Numbered from the stretch's first letter, positions 43,545-55,251 are shown. The stretch: 64,000 nucleotides of DNA from Sesamum alatum (GCA_034509735.1 JACGWO010000010.1:18117193-18181192); one strand, 5' to 3'. Notes: generated by a model from the letters alone, not told the origin. Translations and numbers: made by a program.

Positions 43545-44598
43545 ATTTATGGAGAGGAGCCATAGAATCCGCTAGGAAATTCAAACAAGGTTTTGAAACA
43601 CCGCATAACTGGAATATTCGTTTTGACGAGCTCATACGGAGCATGACTCGGTCTTAAACGACGTAGGTGATCAGTGGGAGTAGAAATGGCGTTCCAAGTG
43701 TTTAAGTGTGTAATGTCTTGATTCATGGATGAATTCAAAGCATTAGGAATCACTAAAACACAAACCGTAACTCACGAAAATTCTCCATGACATTTTAGGG
43801 ATCCCACATACATTTCATGAATTGAGCTTTTCAAAGACTCAGTCATGGTGGACTGATGAGAAAAACTCATATATGTAGAGAGACAAGTTGTTCAAGACTC
43901 AGTCATAGTAAGACTGATGAGAAAACTTGGATACTATGCATAAAGCATCAAGCCATTCAAGACTTAGTCACGGTGGACTAATGAGAAGGCTTGGATGTTG
44001 AGTATCCCCTACGTCTCAACCCTAGGCAAACATATGATATGTTTACTCGGTGCATAGGAACCGATGTTGAGAGTGCTTCTAGCATGGCTCAACATAAATC
44101 GGTAATGCACTGAGGGGTTGAAGACAGCAATCAAGAACGATCCTTAGTACCTGAATAAAGACTAAAGATGTGTTCATGATGCACTGTCTGTTGAGAGTTG
44201 TTTTGGAAGGCTAGAGCGATACTAGCTTCCAGAGCATAAGTGAAAACCAGTTAGTCTCAAAGGTATGCACAGTCAGGCCCAATGACGAGTGCATCGGATA
44301 GTGGTCACTGATGAAGACCGCGTCCATAGGGATGGACGTGGCGCCTAGCACGACCAAGCCATGTTTGCCTATATGGCAGGCAACTTGGCTATGGGAGTAT
44401 TGGCACGAGATCTCATCACAAGATCCACGAAAATATTCTTAGACAACCACCATCTCTAAGAGGCAATGGTGGATAGAGGTAACACGGTTAGACCGTATTG
44501 CTTCGCAAGAAAATATAAGCGGACTCACAATACCTTAGTCGGTATCGTAGATTACTCATACTCAGAGGATTCTGAACAAAGTGGGTAATTGACTTATT
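43545..44598 (+). pseudogene. cop-P RT/RNase H remnant with RT deletion
   Basis: Sequence equivalent to 'EAMKSE..TNKIW' (43550-43600) is joined to 'WNIRFDELIRS' (about 43605-43640), skipping the RT block also missing in cop-A and cop-B. The 'KTDEE' segment has become a tandem triplication (43830-44000). RNase H traces follow ('gaaggctagagcgatactagcttccag', about 44205-44235). The frame is closed throughout. Confidence 0.78.
43830..44000 (+). repeat. Tandem triplication in cop-P pol
   Basis: Three copies of a TTCAAGACTCAGTCA..GACTGATGAGAA unit start at 43830, 43891 and 43956 (61 and 65 bp steps). cop-A and cop-B have one copy at the corresponding place. Confidence 0.8.
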
Positions 44599-44613
44599 GG
44601 TCAAGTGGGAGAC
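44599..44613 (+). other. Polypurine tract of cop-P
   Basis: GGTCAAGTGGGAGAC ending exactly at the 3' LTR start (TGTTAGAATAGG). Confidence 0.9.
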
Positions 44614-46849
44614 TGTTAGAATAGGTGACCAGAAAGTCAATGGTTTTGGCTGTTCTGAGAACCATTCGTCAATCTGTGAACAAGTAATATTATGTTAATG
44701 AATGTAGTAAGGATTCATAGGCATGAGTTTTGTTGTACTTACTGCTTGCATCGTTATGATGTCACAACAAACGCCCACAGACTGAAATATACGTTTCGGG
44801 AAAATTGGAACTACGCTTGGAGGTAGGTTCATGAAATCAGTTTCGCCGAATCAGTCTGAAATACTCCAAGTCAAAGGAATCTCGAGACAGGGCATCGAGA
44901 ATCCATTTGAGACTTGCACTAAGCAACTGCTGTCGTGTTTCATCGACGGGTGACGAGGATCGTCTAAGCAGTGTTAGTGGGTCGGCCTGCTGGGGAGCGG
45001 CCGACTGAGGTGACTCGCGGGAATCGTCATATAGAAGCTACTCGGGCTTGGTCGGTATGACTCGTATTCCCGGTTCCGATAGTACGGGATTAGTCCTCGG
45101 ACTTGAGGATCACGGCAGTCCCCTACATACTAAGGCTGTATCTTGGATCTGGTGAAATTTGACCGATTATATCACATGGTCATCATTAAGCCTCGTCCAG
45201 TGCAGTCGGAGTATGTAAGAACGGTGAATTCCAAGATAGGATCTGTCCCCTGTCAAAAGGATATGACAGCAAGATCTCCTATGCGCTCGGAGATGGTTTA
45301 GACTCACAAAGTCTATGGCCATAGCACTTGATGTAGTGGGAAAGGATTTCCTACGTCGAGTTAAACCTATCTCGAGCATTATGCATAGTTGCCTAGTCAA
45401 CGATGGGAACCGACCCCTAGACTAAAGGCCGGGAGACAGGCGACAGTAGGACCGTACCCGTACGTATCGAGCGTCGGTAGGACCGCACCTGCGTATAACT
45501 CGGAGCCTAAATGTTCACACCATAAATTCACCTAGTCTCTAGTGCCATGGACCGTTGCTAGATGGCCACCCATGGTAACGGACTACTTTAGTTATGAAAT
45601 AATGAAAAGTAGGTCCAAGTCTAGCTGAAAGGTGAACCTAAAGAGTCACACCCGCTACACCAAATGAAAGGGAATTAATTTGGAATTAATTCCGGGAGAA
45701 GGTTTAATTTAATGGAATTAAATTATACTTCTTGGAGATACAAGCCTCGATGTATTATTTGGAATAATCAGGCTTGAGTTCATAAATTAGATTTATGAAT
45801 TTTACAAAGCATGGGCTTTCCTTTTAATTAGATTAAAAAGGGTGAATTAATTAATTAATGGGCTTGGTATTAAATAGGATTTAAATATAAAGTCCATGGA
45901 CTATTTAATTTGGAATTAAATAAAGTCCATTCCATTAATTAATTAATGGGCTTAGTATATTAAATAGGATTTAATATAAAGTCCATGGACTATTTTAATT
46001 TGGAATTAAATAAAGTCCATTCCATTAATTAATGGGCTTAGTATATTAAATAGGATTTTAATATAAAGTCCATGGGAATATTTAATATAGAATTAAATAG
46101 GCCCATTCCATAAAGCCCATCAAAATGGATGGACAAGATTTGATCTAGAGAATGATGAGATGAAGGACCATGATTAATTTGACTTAATCAAAGCCTAATT
46201 TGACTAGGATTTGACTAGGTCAAAATCCTAGTCAAAGTGTGTCTCTTTGGAAGAGTTTGAGAAGGAATAGGAATTCCATCTCCTATAAATACTTAAAAAC
46301 ACACACACTTACACCTAGTATTCTCTACAACTCTCATCTCTCATCTCTCTCAAATTCGTCCACCCTCTTTCTTCTCTCCAAGAAATATACTTTGTTCTTC
46401 TTGATTTTATTCAAGTTAAGAACGTAAGAGACGCCGGTTGCGTTAATTGATAGCGTGTACCGATGTCTCTTCTCCCCAATGATTTTCTTGCTAGCACAAG
46501 GGTTCGTTGCTTTCCGGTGCAGCGAGTGAGATGATTTAGAGGGTCTCTTCTTGAGATCTTGGTGCAAAACGGGGAACAATGCATGTAGCCGAACGAAGAC
46601 AAAACTACAACCGGGTAGGTTCTTTAATTATGGTTTTCGTTTCTAATTCTATGGCCTCCATGTTGTGTTTTATTGAACATGAGATACACCGAACGCCCGG
46701 GAGAATCAAGGGCACACCCCTTGATTCGTTTATGTATATTATGCATAGTTTAAATTCCATTTAATTATGCTTTGTAATTTTTATTACGCATTCTTTCGCG
46801 CTTCCGCTATACGCGTTAATCTCCCGGGCCGATCCACCGATTTCTTTCA
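44614..46849 (+). mobile_element. cop-P 3' LTR
   Basis: TGTTAGAATAGG to TTTCTTTCA, 2236 bp, followed by the AAGCC duplication. It matches the 5' LTR including TTGAC array (46178-46237) and TATA box (46284-46291). Visible differences include one-base indels at homopolymers and a few substitutions, for example 'catgtgctt' versus 'catgggctt'. Confidence 0.94.
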
Positions 46850-46854
46850 AAGCC

Positions 46855-48060
46855 ATTGTCGGATCCCTCACGCAACAACACCTCCTCAGACACCTCTTTA
46901 GGGAGGTTGTCCTTAGGCCTATTGAAAATCATCCAGCAAATGATTGCTATAGCTGTACGAACCCAATAGGCAGCTATAACCCCAACGTCCTCGGCAGCTC
47001 CTCTAGCGATAACAGCCCCCGCAAAATAATGATGAAGTACTTCTAGCTCGAAGATTACCAGGACTCCCCCTCGGAGAACAATGTCAGCCCCTCAGGTGCA
47101 AGAAGAGGTTCCCCCCACTAGCAGCCCATCTGGAATGCTTTCAAAATGGGCTACAGGACTTCTAGCACTAGGTGATGGGTGTCCCGTTTGAAGAATAGGG
47201 AGGCATTCTCTTCAGTGAGGAAGTCGTGACTGGCGAGCTTCCTCCCAACTATCGGATCCTAGCTACAGCAGAGAGTATGATGGCACGACAGATCCCTAGG
47301 AGCACTTCTCTCAGTTCAAGAACGGCGGCCCTCTAGCATAGGTACACCGACGGGATCAAATATCGGGTGTTTGTCACTACCTTCTCTCCAGCCGTCCAGA
47401 ATGGTTTAACCAACTGGCAGCAGGATCGGTCAGAAATTTCTAGGAGTTTCGCTCCCTATTCCTACACTAATTCGCTAATAGCAGGCGGCCTCGAAAGATG
47501 ACTCTCAGCCTCTTTACAGTCTGCCAGAAGGATGTAGAGTCCTTGAGGGGTTACTTACAATGTTTCAACAAAGCTCCCTTGGAGGTCCCAGCAGCCACCC
47601 AGGAAGTTAAAGCTAGTGCATTTTCACAAGGACTCTTAGATGGGGATTTCTTTAAGTCCCTAGCTAAGAAGCTAACCTTAGATTTCAATAGCCTTCTTGC
47701 GTGGGCTGAGAAAATTTGTTAATATGGAGAAAGCCTAAGCCTCCAAGAAGGAAGTGCGAGAAGAAAAAAGAAAGGATATCTATGAAGAAGGATCTTCGAA
47801 AAAATGAGGACTGATTTTAGAGATAGAAGGCACCCTTTCCAGAGGGGCCCCCCCACGACCTCCTTCAAATGCCACTATCACCCAAGCACTCATTGGTGTA
47901 GACAACAAGGGATTGCTAGCCTGGCCCAAGATGGCCAAAGATAGACCTACCAGACCTAATCCAGACAAGTACTGCAAGTTCTACAATGACTAAGGGCACA
48001 CCACTGAAGAATGTCGACATTTGAAGATGAGATAGAACGACTCATTCAAAATAAATATCT
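46855..48060 (+). pseudogene. gyp-F gag (Ty3/gypsy), broken
   Basis: The best open part (47498-47722) resembles a retrotransposon capsid: 'MTLSLFTVCQKDVESLRGYLQCFN' and 'FSQGLLDGDFFKSLAKK', the typical 'Q..ESLR.Y..RFN' and 'GL..G.F..SL' pattern of gypsy gag. Upstream pieces ('EFAIL..TAEYDGTTDP'-like, 47240-47400) sit in other frames. A zinc-finger region of Tat type ('CKFYND', stop, 'GHTTEEC', about 47970-48015) follows and leads to 'DEIERLIQNKYL'. Several stops and frameshifts make it non-functional. Confidence 0.8.
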
Positions 48061-48109
48061 ACCGGAATTCACATGTAGAGAAAAGGCCCAAGGTACAAGT
48101 CCGTACCAA

Positions 48110-48530
48110 AAGAAGGATGCTCACAAAAGAAAGGCGCCCTCGGAGCCTAGTGCTCACCTCCCAAGGGGAATGCCATAAAACTACCTGCTCAGGACGGCCA
48201 GAGGATGCCCACCCCCTATGGAAAGGGGTCATCCACATGATAGCAAGAGGACCCATAGGAGGAGATTCTCACCGAGCGAAAAAGGCCCTCGTAAGGGAAA
48301 TTGGAAGCAACATCTCTAATGAAATTTTAGATGTGGATGCGGTCGTTTGTATCCCTATCATCCAGTTTGGACCTGCTGAAAGATCTGGGTTGGCGTTGCC
48401 TCACAATGATGCCTTGGTAATCACAACTACCCTAGCTAATTATGAAGTAAGTCGAATATTTATTGATTCTGAGAGCTCAGCGAATGTTCTCTTTAGAGGA
48501 GCATATGATCAATGCAATTAGGAGACGTCC
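48110..48530 (+). pseudogene. gyp-F protease, active site mutated
   Basis: An open stretch of 134 codons (48117-48521) contains the gypsy aspartic protease: 'PHNDALVITTTLANYEVSRIFID' then 'SESSANVLF'. The catalytic triad normally reads D-(T/S)-G-S-S; the Gly is Glu here (DSESS). It would have matured Gag and Pol. The frame shifts soon after 'AYDQ'. Confidence 0.85.
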
Positions 48531-48879
48531 CCCTAAACTCAGTGGATCCCTCTTTTTATACAGCTTCGTAGGAGAAATGGTCCACCCCAACGGCATGGTT
48601 ACTCTCCCTTCTCCTTGGGGAGGAACCCTAGCGGAGGACCTCGCTGATAAGGTTTTTGGTAGTAAATATCCCCTTGGCTTATAATGTGATCTTAGGAAGG
48701 CCTACTCTTAATACCTAAAGAATCTTAGGATGATTTAACTAAAGTTCAACCTACAGAAGAACTGCTCATTGTTGAGCTAGTCCAGGGGGATCCAGCTAAA
48801 ACAACTCATTTGGGCTAACAACTGCAAGGGTAGATCAAAGAAGATTTAGTACAGTGCCTCCAATGAAATATTGACATAT

Positions 48880-49620
48880 TCGCAAGGACCCCCCAAGAGT
48901 TGGAGGGCATAAACCCTGAGGTAATAACTCACCATCTCAACATAGATCCTTTCATGAAACCGTTCAAACAAAAGAAAAGGCACTTTGGACAAAATCATAC
49001 AAGCAGAAGTGGACAAGCTCTTGGCATCCGGACATATTAAGGAAATACAATTTTCGAGTGACTCTCTAATGCGGTGCTAGTTCCCAAACCCAAGGGCAAA
49101 TGGAGAATGTGCTTAGACTTTCGGGACCTCAATAATGCCTGCCCTAAAGACTTCTATCCCCTCCCATGAATTGATCAATTAGTAGACTCCACCTTCGGGT
49201 GAGAACTCATGAGTATGATGGACGCATCTCAATGATACCATCAGATCATGTTGGCACCCGACAATCATAAAAAGGGTAGTCCTCGGGGACGTTGTGTTAC
49301 GTGGCCATGCTATTCGTGCTCAAAAGCATTGGAGCTACTTACCAACACTTGGCAGATAAGATATTCCGACCCCAAATAGGGAGGAAAATAGATGTCTTCG
49401 TAGACAGTATGCTGGGGAAATATAAGAAGGCTGGGGTCCATATTATGCACTTGAAGAGACATTCGAGGTCCTTTGAAACTATAAGCTAAAACTCAGTCCA
49501 GCCAAATGCACCTTTAGAGTAAATTGGGGATGCTTCCTCGGGTTCATGGTGACTGAGAGGGACATCGAAACCACCCCCCAAGATCAAAAGCCATATTAGA
49601 CATGAAGGCCCCCATAAAAA
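48880..49620 (+). pseudogene. gyp-F reverse transcriptase, broken
   Basis: Gypsy RT motifs in order across frames: 'INPEVITHHLNIDP', 'VPKPKGKWRMCLDFRDLN' (about 49078-49130), 'ACPKDFYPLP', 'SMMDASQ' with the first catalytic Asp, and 'FVDSMLGKYKKAGVH' (about 49396-49440), where YVDD has become FVDS, losing one catalytic Asp. The 'DLNNACPKDFYPLP' signature is typical of the Tat lineage (Ogre/Retand relatives). Stops, including one for the Arg after PLP, and a frameshift abolish it. Confidence 0.85.
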
Positions 49621-50011
49621 TCAGCGAGGTGCAACGCCTCACCAGGAGGATAGCAGCACTTAGTCGATTCATCGTCAAGTCTGCTGAGAAGAGCCTAGCT
49701 TTATTTAAGGCGCTATGAAAATCATATAGCTTTGAATGGGGAATTGAATGCAAAACTTCATTCCAAGAGCTTAAGGCATACCTAGCAGGGCTCCCCTACT
49801 AGTCAAACCCTCTCCAGGAGACACCCTGTACGTATATCTATCCACGACCACAAAGGCAGAAACTTAGATCCTCCTTTGGGAATAGGAATGTCGACAAAAG
49901 CCCATATACTACATTAGCAAGGTACTCAACGGGGCAGAAGGATGCTATAGCCCCATCAGAAAAATAGCCTTTGCACTAGTAATTACAACTCGGAGTTTAC
50001 GACCATACTTT
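49620..50011 (+). pseudogene. gyp-F RT thumb and first RNase H, interrupted
   Basis: 'LTRRIAALSRFIVKSAEKSL' type sequence, then RNase H of gypsy type ('LYVYLSTTTKAE', 'YYISKVLNGAEGCYSPIRKIAFALV', 'RSLRPYFW'). It is cut at 50011 by LTR-O and resumes at 52222. Stops are present. Confidence 0.75.
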
Positions 50012-52216
50012 TGGAAGGGACAAGCGGATCCGCCCGGGAGCGCGAGCAGACGCGAGAGTGCGCGGAATTACGATATTAAAAACATATCATCATAATAATA
50101 ATCCCAAGGGGTATACCCTTAGGTGCTCAACCGGGCGTTCGATGTAGGATATGATAACTAAAGTGTATATATCATATAGAGCACATAGATAAAAAGAAGA
50201 GAACTATAATAATGTTAATCCGAGTATTACCTTTGTAGTTATCTTTTGTGCACCGCTACAAGCGTTGTTCCTTACGGTCGGATAGCAAACATTCACCGAG
50301 ATTCAAAGTTATGAATCCTTTAACGTAGTCCACACCACACCGAGAGAAGTCACGTTTTCTTGCTAGACAAAAGCGTACCTAGAAGACGAGATTAAGAAAA
50401 GGAATCACACTATCGAATTAGTGTATCCTTCTAAATGTTTCTTGGTTCTTCAATTGATCCTAGATCAATGAAGCAACTAGGAGAAGTAGAGAGGGCTGAA
50501 AATGAGATAGAGTTGTGTTTATTTTCTTCTTTTTCCTAGAAGAAGATGAACAATAATTCTTTTACTTTGATGATTGTATATACACACATATATATATACA
50601 TAATTAATGTGATTATTAGAATGTGTCTAAGTTCATCCAAGGATGTCTAGATACATTCCAATCAATCCCCATCAATCTTCAATCAAGCCTACCATTTTAC
50701 AAGGTATGATTAAATCATACCAAGTGAAAGAGGCTTGATTGGGGTTGATTTGTCTCTATCCAAAAGAAACAAGTGAAGCTTGTCATCAAAGGCCTAATGG
50801 CTGATTTTTGTGCTTCTAGATGAAGCAAAAATCAGCCTCCCCATTGTAGAAGAAGTCCAACTTCTTCTAATTCCAAAAGTGGAATTAACATCTCTCTTGG
50901 GTCAAGATTTATTGGACCGGATTTTATTGTAATCCAATTACAAAATGCCCAAGAATTAAATCTCATTTAATTCAAGGTCCAATTAAATAATGCCCATCAA
51001 TCATTTAATCCAATTAAAAGATCTAAGCTTTAAATCCCTACTTAATTGATAAATTCCATTTACCAATAAATTGAGGGCCTGATACAATATCGGTCCATCC
51101 ATCCAATGGACTATCCCATAAATAATCCAATTATTTATCATCCTCTGGATTTGACTCCAAGTCAATTCCTTCACCTCCTTGGTGATTTGTGTGTGATCAT
51201 TTAGGTTTACCTTCAGCTAGACTTAGGCGCTGTTCCAACATAAGCCCGTCACCATGGGTGACCGTCTAGCAATGGTACAATGCACTAGAAACTGGGTGGA
51301 ACATTTAGGCACCGACTTCATACGGATACGGTCCTTCCGTCTACCCTCTCAAAGCGTTAGTCTAGGGTACGGAATTGGGCATTGGTTTCTATTTTTGACC
51401 AGGCGTCGATGCTTAAAATTTGAGACTACGCACGCCTCATTGCATCGACACGGGAAACCATTTCCTGCTCGATCAACCACTGTGGCCACAGGTTCAAGCA
51501 GCATGAACGTGTCTCCGAGTGCATAAGAGATACCTCTGTCACATACTGATAGGGGACGGATCCTTTCTTGAAACCCACTTTCCTCACTACACACTCTGAC
51601 TGCACTGGACAAGACTTATAATGAACATGTCTGCGACACGATCACCTCTCGCCAGATCCAAGATACAGCCATTATGTGCACGTGACTGTCGTGGTTCCTC
51701 AAGTCTGAGGACTACTCCCGTACTATTGCAACTGGAGAACTCCAATTATACTGACCAAGCCTCCTAGGCTTCCATATGATGATCCCCACGAGTCAGCTCA
51801 TTCGACTCGATCCCAGTCGACCAACCCACTAAGATCGTATAGGCGTCCCACGCCTGTCGCCGATGAAACACGGCACTCATCCAATGAATATGACTCTTCG
51901 TATAAGTCTCAATAGGACTCTCGATGCCCTTTCTCGAGGTCCTCAACTTGGGGAGTTTCATACCCAAGTCTTTATCAGTTGGTTTCATAACCACCATCTA
52001 ATGCGTGGCCCAACAACATAAGTTGTTAATGCGGTCTGTGGTCTTTCTTGTGATATATGTGAATAGACATTTAACATATGAGAATGAGCAAACAAAGACA
52101 ATACCAATGGTAACGAATACTCATTTTATTCATTATATAATATTACAATACATCGAGTTGTCAAATAGATTAAATAAAGGCCAAACCAATTGGCCTCCTG
52201 GTCACCTATTCTAACA
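50012..52216 (-). mobile_element. LTR-O: solo copia LTR (family 1-like)
   Basis: TGGAAGGGACAAGCGG to CCTATTCTAACA, 2205 bp, flanked by ACTTT (50007-50011 and 52217-52221). It interrupts gyp-F RNase H. It is related to cop-A LTRs but clearly more diverged than LTR-I. The shared module is at about 51193-51300. Confidence 0.92.
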
Positions 52217-52221
52217 ACTTT

Positions 52222-52420
52222 CTCTCCTACCCAAGAGGAGTACGCACAAACCAACCCCTGAAGCAAACCCTAGGTAAGCCGGATGGATCAGGAAGATCGA
52301 TAAACTGGGTTATCGAACAAAGCGAATATGACATATCATACCTACCACGGACAACCATTAAAGCCCAAGCATTGGTCGATTTCATGTCTGAAATGACAAT
52401 CCCCTTCCTACAAAGAAGCA
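52222..52420 (+). pseudogene. gyp-F first RNase H, end
   Basis: Continues the domain after LTR-O: 'TNQPLKQTLGKPDGSGRSINWVI', 'YDISYLPRTTIKAQALVDFMSEM'. This is the conserved gypsy RNase H end ('...Y.PRT.IKAQ.LADF'), in more than one frame. Confidence 0.8.
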
Positions 52421-52424
52421 TGGT

Positions 52425-52880
52425 TGTTGCATATTGATGGGTATCCACCCTCCAAGGAAGCAGAGTCAGGATAGTCCTCACCACCCCTGTAGGTGAGGAC
52501 CTAGAATTTGGCATCAAGTTTGATTTTAAAGCTTCGAACAATGAGGTTCAATATGAGGCCCTCGTGTTAAGCATGAAAATGGCTTGGAAGGCAGAAGTAC
52601 GACACCTCATAGCTTACTTGGATTCTCAACTCATAGTTAAACAAGTTGAGCGTGTATATGAGGCTAAAGAAGATAGAATGATCCAATACTTACAAAGGGT
52701 GGAAGAATTAAGTTCAAGGTTTGGAAGTTTTCATCTCACCCTGACCCCTCGAGAAGAAAATACCAAGGCTAATTACTTGTCCGAATTGGGCAATACCTTG
52801 GATGATTGTAAGACTAGGCAGATCACTATACAACACTTGGCCAAGCCAAGATCCCCCTTGGACATCCATGCTTTCATCCG
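52425..52880 (+). pseudogene. gyp-F second (archaeal-type) RNase H
   Basis: A second RNase H follows the first, a hallmark of Tat-lineage gypsy elements. 'LHIDGYP' lacks the usual D-G-(A/S) context but keeps the Asp; 'RIVLTTPVGEDLEFGIKF', 'NEVQYEALVLSMKMA' has the Glu and 'YLDSQLIVKQV' the next Asp. The open part is 52564-53016, whose last third is already copia leader. Beyond about 52880 the element stops; integrase and 3' LTR are missing. Confidence 0.8.
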
Positions 52881-53073
52881 TCATACATTCCACATGCAAA
52901 ATAAAAGCCTAACATGCCCCTGTTGGATGATCACAAGCCTGAGTCCTATGCGACCTACTAAGACATTATCATGCTTTAAATCCATAAATCATGCTTTCCA
53001 AAAGCAATTTAAATAGGTTCTTCATGCTTAACACATAATAATATGCTAATCGTATAGCCACAACACCGAACCG
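52881..53073 (-). mobile_element. Leader remnant of the LTR-M copia element
   Basis: Sequence homologous to cop-B leader 18560-18640 ('cccctgttggatgatcacaagcc') is joined to the leader end next to the primer site, so the middle with the CG-rich block is deleted. The junction with gyp-F is abrupt and has no duplication. Confidence 0.75.
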
Positions 53074-53086
53074 GGCTCTGATACCA
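53074..53086 (-). other. Primer binding site of the LTR-M element
   Basis: GGCTCTGATACCA on the plus strand, one base from the LTR start, as in cop-B. Confidence 0.9.
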
Positions 53087-53087
53087 C

Positions 53088-55251
53088 TGAAAGAATCGGG
53101 TACGCCCCGAGAACGCAACAAAAGCGTAAAATGAGTAATTTAAGGCATAATTTTAAACGGATTTAAAGGGGTGTTCCCTTTGAAGTTTCCGGGCGTTGGG
53201 TGTTTGTCAAGAGCATAATAACATAAAATAAATGTGCTGGATATGTGGCTAAAGGATTAAAAACAAAAGGTTACAATAAATGTAAATGGAAACTCTACCT
53301 TTTGTTTCAACAAACGTAGAATCGGTACGTGCGTTGTTTCCTTTCCGTTTCTCCTTCCGTTCACTTGAGAATTCAATGTAGAACTCCTCTAAGTATTGTC
53401 CACACCACACTATGGAGTAATATTCTAATCTATTGCTAGATAAAAATAAGAAATGAAGAAGAAATACTTTCAAAACAACACTATTGTTTAGTGCCTTTAA
53501 GAATGTTTTTAGTTCAATCATTTCCGAAAGGTATGAACATAAAAAGGAGAAAATTTGCAGAGAGTTTAGAGTGTTTTTGGCTGGAAAGTTCGTGCATGTA
53601 TGGTATGAGAGCATGAGATAATTGTTGTGTGTTGTATTTTTTTCATGTATTCACAATTCAAACACAAGTTACCTCCAAGATAACCTCTACACACGCATGC
53701 ACATTCTTCTCTCCATGAACCATCATGGCCTTCATACGTGCTTGCTCCAACCTTTTGAGCGTGGACTCCAAGCCATGGACCATTTTTGACTGGTTTTGAT
53801 TTAATCAAATTAAATTAAGACCTACCAAGATCCATAGGTTTGAAATTAATTCAATTAATTTTAAACCTTATTGAAATTCAAAAGTTATTTAATCCAACTA
53901 AATAAATATAAGCTCAAATGCTAATTAATTGATCCAATCAATTAATTGAACCAAAACCGATAAATTAATCCAATTAATGTAAAGGTTGTAAATTCAACAA
54001 TTAACTAAAATCCAATTAATTAATTATTGGACCATCCATCAAATGGATTTCTCAATAAATGATCCAATCATTTATTTTCCCCTTGAATTAATTTAATCCA
54101 ATTAAATTAATTCGCTTCTTCTATAATTAATTCCAAATTAATTCTATCAACCCCATAGTGATTTGTGTGTGACTCATTAGTTTCACCCTTAGCTAGACTT
54201 GGGTTTTTGTCCAACACAATTGGTCAATTAAATCCAATTTAATTAACTATTTTTCAATCAACCATTAATCGAAAAAAATGCCCGTCACCATGGGTGACCG
54301 TCTAGCAACGGTCCATAGCACTAGAGACTAGGTGAATGTTGGCGTAAACATTTAGGCTCCCGAGTTCCATATGAGTACGGTCCTTCCATCATCCGTCTCC
54401 GGTCTAAGTCTAGGGTATGGAATTGGGCATCGGTTCCCATCCTGAACTAGACAATTATGCTCAATAACTCGAGACACGTTTGCTCTATTGATCGACGTAG
54501 AAAACCATTTTCTACTCGACCAATCGCTCTAGTCACAGACTCAAAGAGCCTAAATTGTCTCAGAGTGCATAGGAGACTCGACTGTCATATACTGACAGGT
54601 GACGGTCCAATCTTGTAATCCACCGTCCTCAATATATATTCCGACTGCACTAGATAAATCTTATAATGAACGTATCCCAGATACGAACATCTCTTGCCAG
54701 ATCCTAGATACAACCATCATATGCATGTGACTTCCATTATTCCTGAACTCCGAGGAATAATCTCGTACTAGCAGAACCGGGAATTTCAGTCGTACCGACC
54801 TAGCCTCCAAGGCTTCCATATGACGATTCCCGCGAGTCAGTTCAGCCAGCTGATACCCGTGTCAACTAACCCACTAATATTGCATAGACGATCAACGTCT
54901 GTCGCCAATGAAACATGGCACTCATCGAATGAATGCAATCCTTAGTGCAAGTCTCTATAGAACCCTCGATGCCTTGTCTCGAGGTCCTCGATTTGAAACA
55001 TTTTAAACCAACTCTCAAAAGTTGGTTTCATAGCTACCATCCAATGCGCAACTCAACTACATGGGTTATGTAATTGGTTTGTGGACATTTATTGTGACGT
55101 TAAAACGTCATTTAACGTAATCAATAAGCACAACAAACACATAGTGTCATGGATAAATACTTACTATATTCATCAAATCAATCTTACTTTAATAAAAATT
55201 ATTAAATAGTATGCAAAACCGTCATTTTAATTGTAATCACGTATTCTAACA
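53088..55251 (-). mobile_element. LTR-M: copia 5' LTR (family 3)
   Basis: TGAAAGAATCGGG to GTATTCTAACA, 2164 bp, related to cop-B LTRs. The primer site at its left shows it was a 5' LTR; the rest of the element (gag, pol, 3' LTR) is gone. The bases after it (AACAC) would be the right target duplication. It marks the border between the retrotransposon nest and unique sequence. Confidence 0.88.

Larger units (their letters stand above)
36913..46849 (+). mobile_element. cop-P: complete, recent Ty1/copia element (family 4), non-coding
   Basis: A 9.9 kb plus-strand element flanked by perfect AAGCC duplications (36908-36912, 46850-46854). LTRs of 2228 and 2236 bp differ at only about a dozen places by eye, mostly one-base indels. 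It has a primer site, a leader of 2.3 kb, remnants of gag and pol, and a polypurine tract. No open frame of useful length survives in gag-pol, and RT has the same internal deletion as cop-A and cop-B. Near-identical LTRs with a ruined coding region mean it was copied recently by proteins from another element. It interrupts gyp-F gag. Confidence 0.94.

Noticed and set aside
43830..44000. CRISPR-like array
   Set aside because: Three units of a decayed coding segment with no distinct spacers; this is a plant retrotransposon duplication.
52564..53016. 150-codon frame as one gypsy protein
   Set aside because: The first part is the second RNase H, but the last third is read-through into copia leader sequence and is not part of the protein.
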